From DAOTUB01 sp034437455 (GTDB lineage Bacteria; Chloroflexota; Anaerolineae; B4-G1): a stretch of 35,215 nucleotides of DNA. Positions 28,892 to 35,215 of the stretch are shown in pieces. Under the pieces are notes generated by a model, which saw only the letters and a list, made by a program, of their open reading frames with translations, did not search any database and was not told the origin of the DNA. Location: contig DAOTUB010000120.1 in assembly GCA_034437455.1 (NCBI GenBank), positions 1 to 35,215 of the forward strand. Direction: 5' to 3'. Each line of letters starts with the position of its first letter. The first letter of the stretch is position 1. A program made the position numbers and the translations under genes.

Positions 28892-29281
28892 ATGGCACGT
28901 ATTGCAGGTGTAGACTTGCCGAGAAACAAACGAGTAGAGATCGGCCTGACGTATATCTATGGCATCGGGCGTACCTTGAGCAACGAAATTCTGGACGAAG
29001 TGGGCGTAGACCCCGACACCCGGGTCCAAGACCTGACAGAATCGGAGATTGCCGGACTGCGCGCGACGCTTGACCGGGGTTACATGGTCGAGGGCGACTT
29101 GCGGCGCGCGGTACAGATGAACATCCGACGCCTCAAAGACATCCGGTGCTACCGGGGCATACGCCACATGCGCAATTTACCCGTTCGTGGTCAGCGTACC
29201 CGCACGAACGCGCGTACCCGTAGAGGGGCGCGCAAGACGGTACCGGGTCGTGGGCGAAGACGCGGGATGAAGAAAAAGTAG
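28892..29281 (+). CDS. rpsM: 30S ribosomal protein S13
   Basis: This 129-residue head protein contacts L5 and P-site tRNA. It has the start MARIAGVDLPRNKRVEIGLTY (in parts), the H2TH-like region YGIGRTLSNEILDEVGV, and the basic tail RGQRTRTNARTRRGARKTV ending in GRGRRRGMKKK that reaches the tRNA. First of the alpha cluster, 13 bp before rpsK. Confidence 0.97.
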   Translation: MARIAGVDLPRNKRVEIGLTYIYGIGRTLSNEILDEVGVDPDTRVQDLTESEIAGLRATLDRGYMVEGDLRRAVQMNIRRLKDIRCYRGIRHMRNLPVRGQRTRTNARTRRGARKTVPGRGRRRGMKKK

Positions 29282-29294
29282 TAGGGAGGAGTGG

Positions 29295-29693
29295 ATGGCT
29301 AAAGCAGCTAGAGGGCAACGAACGAGACGACGTCGGGTCCGAAAAAATGTGCCGCATGGGCAGGTCCACATTCATGCCACGTTCAATAATACGATCGTGA
29401 CGATGACCGATCAGCAGGGGAACGTCGTCAATTGGGCCAGCAGCGGGACGGTTGGTTTCAGAGGAGCGCGCAGGAGCACATCTTTTGCGGCGCGGCAGGC
29501 TGCTAGAAAGGCGGCCGGGGATGCCAGAGATCATGGCATGCTTGAAGTGGACATCTTTGTCAAAGGGCCTGGCCCTGGACGAGAGGCGGCCATTCGCGCC
29601 ATTCAAGCGGCGGGCATGCAGATTCTCTCGATCACTGACGTGACTCCGATCCCGCACAATGGCTGTCGTCCGCCCAAGAGGCGCCGAACGTAG
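29295..29693 (+). CDS. rpsK: 30S ribosomal protein S11
   Basis: This 132-residue platform protein near the mRNA exit and E site shows HIHATFNNTIVTMTDQQGNV, WASSGTVGFRGARRSTSFAA and VTPIPHNGCRPPKRRRT, all typical. AGGGAGGAG precedes the ATG. Confidence 0.97.
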   Translation: MAKAARGQRTRRRRVRKNVPHGQVHIHATFNNTIVTMTDQQGNVVNWASSGTVGFRGARRSTSFAARQAARKAAGDARDHGMLEVDIFVKGPGPGREAAIRAIQAAGMQILSITDVTPIPHNGCRPPKRRRT

Positions 29694-29739
29694 CTAACTT
29701 CCCTCGAGGTACGAGCGGATAAACAGAGGAGTAAAGAGT

Positions 29740-30381
29740 ATGGCGAGATATACCGGTCCAGTTTGTAAACTGTGCCGTCGTGAAGAGGAAAAGTTGTTCT
29801 TGAAGGGAGAGCGATGTTTCTCATCCAAGTGCCCCTTTGAGCGCAAGCGCGGCTACCCGCCGGGCGACCACGGTTGGGCGGCTCGCTTCCGTCGTCGCCG
29901 CCAGTCTGATTATGCACGTCAATTGCGTGAGAAACAAAAGGCGCGGCGCATCTATGGGGTGCTGGAACGCCAATTCCGGCGCTTTTACGAAATGGCAGAG
30001 CGTCGCCCCGGCCTCACGGGTGAGAATCTGCTCATTTTGCTGGAAAGGCGATTGGATAACATCGTCTACCGGCTGGGATTTGCTGACTCGCGAGCACAAG
30101 CGCGTCAATTGGTGTCGCATGGCCATTTTGTCGTCAACGGGCGTCGCACCAAGATCCCGTCTTACCTAGTCAAGCCGCTGGATACGATCGCGGTGCGACC
30201 GGAGAGCCGCAAGCGCACCTACTTCAAGGAACGGGCCCAGGACCTGGACGAGGGAAGTGTGCAGGGCTGGCTGAGTTTGAATGCAGCGGCGATGACGGGG
30301 CGAATGCTGAAGGAACCAACGCGAGAAGAAATCGGCACGGCGTTGGACGAGCAATTGATTGTGGAGCACTATTCACGCTAG
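29740..30381 (+). CDS. rpsD: 30S ribosomal protein S4, zinc-finger form
   Basis: This 213-residue primary 16S binder nucleates 30S assembly and helps unwind mRNA. It carries four N-terminal cysteines (C9, C12, C26, C31), the zinc form. The S4 RNA-binding domain is at about 100-165 (LERRLDNIVYRLGFADSRAQARQLVSHGHFVVNG, in parts). In E. coli S4 represses the alpha operon; no leader structure was identified here. The 123-bp gap to rpoA holds only a 28-codon frame without a ribosome-binding site. Confidence 0.96.
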   Translation: MARYTGPVCKLCRREEEKLFLKGERCFSSKCPFERKRGYPPGDHGWAARFRRRRQSDYARQLREKQKARRIYGVLERQFRRFYEMAERRPGLTGENLLILLERRLDNIVYRLGFADSRAQARQLVSHGHFVVNGRRTKIPSYLVKPLDTIAVRPESRKRTYFKERAQDLDEGSVQGWLSLNAAAMTGRMLKEPTREEIGTALDEQLIVEHYSR

Positions 30382-30504
30382 ATCCGGCCAGAGTGCTTGG
30401 GGATGTTATTGGGACAATGGCTTGGTTCCTGGTTTTCGTTTTGTTCCTCATCAACAGCGCATTCATTTTCTATCCAGGCCAAGGGCTAGAAAAGGAGGCG
30501 ATGG

Positions 30505-31461
30505 TTGGCTGTTCAAGTACTACCAAAAGTTGAAACAGACGTAATCTCTCAGATGTATGGGCGATTTGTGATCGGCCCTTTGGAGAGCGGTTTTGGAATT
30601 ACAGTGGGCAATGCGCTCCGACGGGTGTTGCTTTCATCGCTTTCTGGCGCGGCTGTGACCTCGATCCGCATCTCTGACGTCCCGCACGAATTCACGGCCA
30701 TTCCAGGCGTGCGAGAGGACGTGATGCGCTTCATCTTGCAGGTCAAACAACTGCGCCTCAAGATGGAGGGGGATGAAGCGATGCACATGTCTCTGCACGT
30801 ACAGAACGAGGGCACGGTTACGGCTGGCGATATTATGGCTCCGCCGGAGATTGAAATTCTAAATCCCGATCTTTATCTCTTTACCGTGGACGCCCAGAAT
30901 ACTTCTCTCGACATTGATTTCACCGTTGAGCATGGCAGGGGGTATCGGCCATCGGATGAAAGAGAGCCTGGGCATTTGCTCGTCGGCGAGTTGCCCGTGG
31001 ATGCCATATTCAGCCCCATTCGCCGCGTTGCTTTCGATGTGGATCGGGCGCGGGTGGGGCAGATGACCGATTATGACCGTCTGACGCTCGAGATCTGGAG
31101 CGATGGTCGGATTAAACCCTTCGATGCACTCAAGGAAGCGGCGCGTATCTTGCTGATGCATATACGATTGATCGCGGGCCTCACGTTGGAGGAGGCGAGC
31201 GCGGAACCGCCGGAGGCTGAGGGAGAGCAAGATTTGCCAGACGAGATGTACGAAATGCCTCTCGATCAACTGGATCTGAGTACGCGCGTGTTCAACGCGC
31301 TCAGACGCGCTGGCGTCAAAAGCGTGGGCGAGGTTGTGGAGATGCTGAAGGACGGCGGAGAGGACGCATTGCTGGCCGTCCGTAACGTCGGAGCAAAATC
31401 GTTGAGGGAAGTGAGAATGCGTCTTCGTGAAGAAGGCTACTTGAAGGATATCGAGAGCTGA
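30505..31461 (+). CDS. rpoA: DNA-directed RNA polymerase subunit alpha
   Basis: This 318-residue protein has a dimerising N-terminal domain (about 1-230) showing MYGRFVIGPLESGFGITVGNALRRVLLSSLSGAAVTSIRI (in parts), then an acidic linker (EASAEPPEAEGEQDLPDE). The C-terminal domain (about 255-315) contains the STRVFNALRRAGV and RNVGAKSL helices for UP-element and activator contacts. The start is TTG at 30505: AGGAGG (30493-30498) lies 6 bp before it, while the out-of-frame ATG at 30501 is too close. Typical place between rpsD and rplQ. Confidence 0.96.
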   Translation: MAVQVLPKVETDVISQMYGRFVIGPLESGFGITVGNALRRVLLSSLSGAAVTSIRISDVPHEFTAIPGVREDVMRFILQVKQLRLKMEGDEAMHMSLHVQNEGTVTAGDIMAPPEIEILNPDLYLFTVDAQNTSLDIDFTVEHGRGYRPSDEREPGHLLVGELPVDAIFSPIRRVAFDVDRARVGQMTDYDRLTLEIWSDGRIKPFDALKEAARILLMHIRLIAGLTLEEASAEPPEAEGEQDLPDEMYEMPLDQLDLSTRVFNALRRAGVKSVGEVVEMLKDGGEDALLAVRNVGAKSLREVRMRLREEGYLKDIES

Positions 31462-31474
31462 GGAAGGGGGAGAA

Positions 31475-31888
31475 ATGAGACATCGTGTTGCAGGCAAAAA
31501 ACTGAACCGCTCTGGCGCACATCGCAGGGCCTTGCGCCGCAACCTGGCGACGGCCTTGTTGTGCCACGGTCGCATCGAGACCACTGTGGCCAAGGCCAAG
31601 GCGATCCGTGGATATGCGGAGAAGCTGATCACGCTGGCAAAGCGGGGCTTGGCAGCAGAGGCGGACGATCCGAGTCGCGCCGTTCATGCACGTCGTCTGG
31701 TGAGTGGTCGTATAAACCGCTGGGTGAAGGGCATTGACGGCCGCTGGATAGACGTCCTGGAAATCATCTTCGACGAGATCGCGCCGCGTTATATGGAGAG
31801 GCCGGGCGGTTACACTCGTATCTACAAGTTGGGGCCGCGGAAGGGCGACGCTGCGCCGATGGCTTTACTGGAGCTGGTTGAGGAGTAA
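31475..31888 (+). CDS. rplQ: 50S ribosomal protein L17
   Basis: This 137-residue protein has the start MRHRVAGKKLNRSGAHRRAL and RNLATALLCHGRIETTVAKAKAIRGYAEKLITLAK (in parts). The ending with GGYTRIYKLGPRKGDAAPMALLELV (in parts) is the family standard. It lies directly after rpoA and 16 bp before truA. Confidence 0.96.
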   Translation: MRHRVAGKKLNRSGAHRRALRRNLATALLCHGRIETTVAKAKAIRGYAEKLITLAKRGLAAEADDPSRAVHARRLVSGRINRWVKGIDGRWIDVLEIIFDEIAPRYMERPGGYTRIYKLGPRKGDAAPMALLELVEE

Positions 31889-31904
31889 ACGTAGCACGGC
31901 GACG

Positions 31905-32633
31905 ATGCGGGTGCGGGCGGTCGTCGCTTACGATGGGGCAGATTATCAAGGGTTTCAACGTCAGGCCAACGGGCCGACGGTGCAGCAGGCGCTCGAAATG
32001 GCGCTGGCGCAGGTGACCCAGGAGACGATCACTGTCCTGGCGGCGGGTCGCACCGATTCTGGCGTGCACGCGGTAGGTCAGGTCATCGCGTTCGATACCG
32101 CCTGGCGGCATGGCATAGATGACCTACAGCGAGCGATGAACGCGGTTCTGCCCGACGATATCGCTGTTCAGAAGTTGGGGCAGGCGGCGTCGAGTTTTCA
32201 TCCGCGCTATGATGCTCGCAGCCGACGGTACCGGTATACACTTTATAACGCGCCGTTGCGCTGTCCGCTGAATCGCCGATACAGTCTGCACGTGAGCACG
32301 TCGTTGGACCGGGTGTCGATGGAGGAAGCGGCTCGTTCTCTGGTGGGCGAGCACGACTTTGCCGCCTTTGGGCAGCCGCCGCAAGGCGACGTCACCGTGC
32401 GACGGGTGCTGGCAGCCGGGTGGGGTGGGGAGCCACCCCGGATGACCTTTGAAATTGAGGCGAATGCTTTTCTCTACCGGATGGTGCGCAGCATCGTCGG
32501 TACGTTGCTCCAGGTGGGGCGCCGTGAGATGAGCGTGGAACAGTTTGTGGAGGTGCTGGCGTCGCGTGAGCGCAGCCGAGCTGGGCAGACCGCTCCTCCA
32601 CATGGATTGTGTCTGATGGAAGTGACATATTAG
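31905..32633 (+). CDS. truA: tRNA pseudouridine(38-40) synthase TruA
   Basis: This 242-residue enzyme isomerises uridines 38-40 in the tRNA anticodon arm. The catalytic Asp lies in GRTDSGVHA, followed by VGQVIAFDT; FHPRYDARSRRYRYTLYN and FLYRMVRSIVGTLLQVG are also diagnostic. The ATG at 31905 gives VRAVVAYDGADYQGFQ near the start as expected but has a poor ribosome-binding site; translation may be coupled to rplQ. A TTG at 31878 overlapping rplQ is possible. Confidence 0.93.
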   Translation: MRVRAVVAYDGADYQGFQRQANGPTVQQALEMALAQVTQETITVLAAGRTDSGVHAVGQVIAFDTAWRHGIDDLQRAMNAVLPDDIAVQKLGQAASSFHPRYDARSRRYRYTLYNAPLRCPLNRRYSLHVSTSLDRVSMEEAARSLVGEHDFAAFGQPPQGDVTVRRVLAAGWGGEPPRMTFEIEANAFLYRMVRSIVGTLLQVGRREMSVEQFVEVLASRERSRAGQTAPPHGLCLMEVTY

Positions 32634-32656
32634 GCTTGGATGGGAGTTTTGAGACT

Positions 32657-33094
32657 GTGGAAAAGACTTTTGTAACCAAAGCGCAAGATATCCAACGAGA
32701 GTGGCACGTGGTAGATGCCACCGGGCAGACCCTGGGCCGTCTGGCGAGTAAGATTGCACACATCATACGCGGCAAGCACAAGCCCATTTACTCCCCCTCG
32801 GTCGACGCTGGCGATTATGTGATCGTCGTCAACGCCGAAAAGATTCACGTGACCGGGGGCAAACTGGATAAAAAGATATACTATCGCCATTCTGGCTATC
32901 CGGGTGGTATCAAAGAGATCTCGCTGCGCGGGCAGCTCGAGAAACACCCTGCACGGGTGCTCAAGTACGCTGTGCGGGGCATGTTGCCGCGTAACCGCCT
33001 GGGTCGGCGGATGTTCAAGAAACTGAAGGTCTATGCCGGTCCAGACCATCCCCACGAGGCGCAACAGCCCAAACCGTTGGAATTAAAAGGATAG
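32657..33094 (+). CDS. rplM: 50S ribosomal protein L13
   Basis: This 145-residue early 50S assembly protein shows KTFVTKAQDIQREWHVVDATGQTLGRLAS (in parts), YRHSGYPGGIKE and AVRGMLPRNRLGRRMFKKLKVY. The start used is GTG at 32657; GGGAG lies about 11 bp upstream. The frame extends upstream into truA (to 32609), but that would add residues not typical of L13. It is followed by rpsI after 5 bp, the usual pair. Confidence 0.94.
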   Translation: MEKTFVTKAQDIQREWHVVDATGQTLGRLASKIAHIIRGKHKPIYSPSVDAGDYVIVVNAEKIHVTGGKLDKKIYYRHSGYPGGIKEISLRGQLEKHPARVLKYAVRGMLPRNRLGRRMFKKLKVYAGPDHPHEAQQPKPLELKG

Positions 33095-33099
33095 GAGAG

Positions 33100-33495
33100 A
33101 TGGCAGTGGAATATTTTGAAGCAGTGGGACGACGCAAGGCATCTACGGCGCGGGTGCGACTCTTTCCCGGCGGTGAAGGCTCTATCGTGATCAACGAGCG
33201 ACCGCTCGAAGAGTATTTTTGCCGGCAGATGGACGTTATTCATCTCACAGAACCGCTTGAGGCGACGGGGATGGAGAGCCGCTACAATATCAGCGTTCTG
33301 GTCAAGGGCGGCGGGATAAAGGGGCAGGCTGGAGCGATCCGGCTGGGCATCGCGCGAGCGTTGCTCAAAATAGACCCCGATATGCGGCCTACTCTGCGCC
33401 AGAAGGGCTTTCTCACACGCGATGCTCGGGTGAAGGAACGTAAAAAGCCCGGACTCAAAAAGGCCAGGAAAGCGCCGCAGTACACAAAGCGGTAG
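33100..33495 (+). CDS. rpsI: 30S ribosomal protein S9
   Basis: This 131-residue protein has a C-terminal tail that touches P-site tRNA. It shows FEAVGRRKASTARVRLFPGG, VKGGGIKGQAGAIRLGIARAL and the basic end KPGLKKARKAPQYTKR, with the universal final Lys-Arg. It is the last gene of the long ribosomal cluster, followed by an intrinsic terminator. Confidence 0.97.
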   Translation: MAVEYFEAVGRRKASTARVRLFPGGEGSIVINERPLEEYFCRQMDVIHLTEPLEATGMESRYNISVLVKGGGIKGQAGAIRLGIARALLKIDPDMRPTLRQKGFLTRDARVKERKKPGLKKARKAPQYTKR

Positions 33496-33526
33496 GCAAA
33501 GAAACAGACGGACACGCGAATACTCA

Positions 33527-33558
33527 GGGGCAGGGCAGCACGGCCTTGCCCCTTTTTT
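33527..33558 (+). terminator. Intrinsic terminator after rpsI
   Basis: GGGGCAGGGC (33527-33536) pairs with GCCTTGCCCC (33543-33552), ten pairs with one G-U, around a 6-nt loop. Six T (33553-33558) follow. This ends the ribosomal supercluster. Confidence 0.9.
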
Positions 33559-33579
33559 GCGTATGGTTGGAGGGTTTGG

Positions 33580-35049
33580 ATGGGCGTCATCACCATTGTT
33601 GGCCTTGGACCTGGAGCTCCGCGCCACCTGACACGGGAGGCTTGGGAAATACTGCAAGCAGCCGGCGAGGTCTGGCTGCGTACCGAGCGCCACCCGACTG
33701 TGGCCAAGCTGCGTGCCACCGCCGATTGCCCGCATCTGACGCTCCGATCTTTTGACGATCTCTACGAGGAGTCGGACGATTTCTCACAGGTCTATGACGC
33801 CATCGTCCGCCGGGTACTGCAACTGGGGCGGCGGCCAGAGGGCGTGATCTACGCCGTGCCGGGCCATCCGCTGGTGGGAGAAGCCACGGTGGGGCAACTC
33901 CTGGAGCGGGCGGAGCAAACTGGTCTGGCGGTGCGCATCGTGGAAGGCTTGAGTTTCGTCGAGCCGGTGCTCGCGGCATTGGGCGTGGACGCGCTTTCGG
34001 GTTTGCAGATCTACGATGGGATGGCGCTGGCGGCGCGCCATCACCCGCCGCTCAACCCCGACCTCCCGGCACTGGTGGGGCAGCTTTACAGCCGGGCGCT
34101 CGCTGCCGACGTCAAACTGACGCTGATGAACCAGTATCCCGACGACCACGAGGTGGCGCTGGCGCACGCGGCCGGGACGCCTGAACAGCGCCTCATCCGT
34201 CTGCCGCTCTATGAACTCGACCGCCGGGACGACGCCGCTCACCTGACTACGCTCTATGTACCGCCGCTCCCTGGCGTCAGCAGTTTCGAGGGCTTGCAAG
34301 AGACCGTGGCCCATCTGCGCGCGCCGGATGGTTGTCCGTGGGATCGCGAGCAGACCCACGAGAGTTTGCGCGCGGGACTGCTGGAGGAAACCTACGAGAC
34401 GGCGGCGGCGATTGACGCAGGCGATCTACAGGCCTTGCAGGAAGAGCTGGGCGACCTGTTGCTGCAAGTGTTGCTCCATGCTCAGATCGCCGCCGAAGCG
34501 GGCGAGTTCAAAATGCCGCAGGTCATCGCCGGCATCGACGCCAAGCTCAAGCATCGCCATCCGCACGTGTGGGGCGAGCGCCCGGTGAGCGGGACCGAAG
34601 AGGTGTTGCAGCGTTGGGAGGAATTGAAGCGGCAGGAGAAAGGCGAGAGACGCTCGGCGCTGGATGGCGTCCCGGCGGCATTGCCGGCGCTCCAGCAGGC
34701 CGACACGTACAGCCGACGCGCGGCCCGGATGGGCTTTGATTGGACCGAGCCTGACGGCGTGGCCGCCAAGATCCGCGAAGAGATCGCCGAGGTAGAAGCC
34801 GCGACCACCCAGGAAGAGCGCGAGATGGAAGTGGGCGACCTGCTGCACGCCGTGGTCAACTGGGCGCGCTGGTTAGACGTAGACCCAGAGGCTGCGTTGC
34901 GGCGGGCGAACGCTCGCTTTGCGCGGCGCTTTCGCGGCGTGGAGCGAATGGTCCGCGAGCGTGGGCTGGATATGGCGGCGCTGACGATGGACGAGCTGGA
35001 GGAGTTGTGGCAGTCCGTCAAAGCGCGTCATCTAGAGCGTCAAACATGA
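33580..35049 (+). CDS. mazG: Tetrapyrrole methylase/MazG nucleotide pyrophosphohydrolase fusion (YabN-like)
   Basis: This 489-residue two-domain protein has an N-terminal tetrapyrrole (SAM-dependent) methylase fold at about 1-225, with VGLGPG (7-12) and a second motif VIYAVPGHPLVGEATV. A MazG part covers about 235-489. Its first MazG repeat has EETYE followed by EELGDLLLQVLLHAQ, the metal-binding ExxE/ExxD helices. A second repeat has REEIAEVEAA and EMEVGDLLHAVVNWARWL. MazG domains hydrolyse nucleoside triphosphates to monophosphates (house-cleaning); the methylase substrate in such fusions is unknown. GGAGGG precedes the ATG. It lies 22 bp after the rpsI terminator, but no promoter was clearly seen. 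Confidence 0.92.
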   Translation: MGVITIVGLGPGAPRHLTREAWEILQAAGEVWLRTERHPTVAKLRATADCPHLTLRSFDDLYEESDDFSQVYDAIVRRVLQLGRRPEGVIYAVPGHPLVGEATVGQLLERAEQTGLAVRIVEGLSFVEPVLAALGVDALSGLQIYDGMALAARHHPPLNPDLPALVGQLYSRALAADVKLTLMNQYPDDHEVALAHAAGTPEQRLIRLPLYELDRRDDAAHLTTLYVPPLPGVSSFEGLQETVAHLRAPDGCPWDREQTHESLRAGLLEETYETAAAIDAGDLQALQEELGDLLLQVLLHAQIAAEAGEFKMPQVIAGIDAKLKHRHPHVWGERPVSGTEEVLQRWEELKRQEKGERRSALDGVPAALPALQQADTYSRRAARMGFDWTEPDGVAAKIREEIAEVEAATTQEEREMEVGDLLHAVVNWARWLDVDPEAALRRANARFARRFRGVERMVRERGLDMAALTMDELEELWQSVKARHLERQT

Positions 35050-35050
35050 T

Positions 35051-35081
35051 AAAAACCCCACCCAATGAGGATGGGGTTTTT
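35051..35081. terminator. Intrinsic terminator after the MazG fusion gene
   Basis: AAAAACCCCA (35051-35060) and TGGGGTTTTT (35072-35081) are perfect inverses around an 11-nt loop, giving an A tract, GC stem and T tract. It can work in both directions and starts 2 bp after the stop codon. Confidence 0.92.
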
Positions 35082-35112
35082 GTCAAAGGCTCTCTGGTAG
35101 TTCGCATGACAC

Positions 35113-35139
35113 CCCCCACATCTGGGGGCATGGTATAAT
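35113..35139 (+). promoter_or_regulatory. Extended -10 promoter with overlapping palindrome
   Basis: TATAAT (35134-35139) is preceded by TGG, making an extended -10 (TGnTATAAT). No -35 hexamer is at the right distance. That place is instead taken by CCCCCA-CATC-TGGGGG (35113-35128), a perfect 6-bp inverted repeat that could bind a repressor or activator. The promoter serves the gene starting at 35166. Confidence 0.6.
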
Positions 35140-35165
35140 TAGCGCAAAGACCAGGAGGATATGCC

Positions 35166-35215
35166 ATGTTGAACATTATGGGTATCAAGTCACGCGACAT
35201 GATTTCAATCCCTTT
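35166..35215 (+). CDS. Start of an unidentified protein (cut by window edge)
   Basis: The ATG at 35166 lies 7 bp behind AGGAGGA (35153-35159) and about 27 bp from a good -10, so a gene very likely starts here. Only 16 codons are visible (MLNIMGIKSRDMISI then Pro). I do not recognise the product. Confidence 0.6.
   Translation, partial: MLNIMGIKSRDMISIP

Noticed and set aside
30403..30489. 28-codon frame between rpsD and rpoA
   Set aside because: No ribosome-binding site and no family likeness; it may be chance in a 123-bp gap.

Overview
The window looks like a chromosomal segment of a GC-rich bacterium, most likely a member of the Chloroflexota (Anaerolineae or a relative). This placement is inferred from three things: the long S12 loop beginning LHY, the EF-Tu G3 motif DCPGHRD, and the general look of the L/S proteins. 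No 16S or tRNA gene is present to confirm it. All genes from 6529 onward are on the + strand; the left 6.3 kb is on the - strand.

Region 1 (1-6400, - strand) is an export cluster read right to left. It holds a membrane-fusion adaptor (6301-4880), an ABC ATPase (4878-4195) and a MacB/FtsX-type permease (4198-2921), joined by a 1-bp gap and an ATGA overlap. After a gap come two more adaptors (2754-1375 and 1375-83, TAATG overlap). Both promoter regions carry the same four-site array, 6-bp half-sites every 11 bp, ending 10 bp before a -10 box. This is the layout expected of an OmpR/PhoB-type response-regulator operator and suggests that one regulator controls both units. The last adaptor is cut short by what appears to be the end of an IS3-like element at the window edge.

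Region 2 (6408-8055) is a small + strand unit: a stand-alone CinA C-terminal-domain amidohydrolase (PncC-like) and a two-part GNAT protein.

Region 3 (8336-33558) is the transcription/translation supercluster. rpoB has its own near-consensus promoter and no rpoC beside it. A second promoter and a terminator-like leader hairpin precede rpsL-rpsG-fusA-tuf. The S10, spc and alpha clusters follow: rpsJ-rplCDWB-rpsS-rplV-rpsC-rplP-rpmC-rpsQ-rplNXE-rpsN-rpsH-rplF-rplR-rpsE-rpmD-rplO-secY-map-rpmJ-rpsM-rpsK-rpsD-rpoA-rplQ-truA-rplM-rpsI, ending in a strong intrinsic terminator. adk and infA, usually near secY/map/rpmJ, are absent. S14, L24, S4 and L36 are all zinc-binding (Cys-rich) forms.

Region 4 (33580-35215) holds a tetrapyrrole-methylase/MazG fusion with its own terminator, then the promoter and first codons of an unidentified gene.

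The most unusual points are: an EF-Tu whose switch I lacks the near-universal RGITI motif but keeps the key Thr; the shared 11-bp-periodic operators in the export cluster; a Trp-Leu repeat insertion in RpoB together with changes in its rifamycin pocket; an EF-G without the domain IV tip histidine; a 15-bp tandem repeat between rpsN and rpsH; and several intergenic palindromes or repeat elements inside the ribosomal operon.
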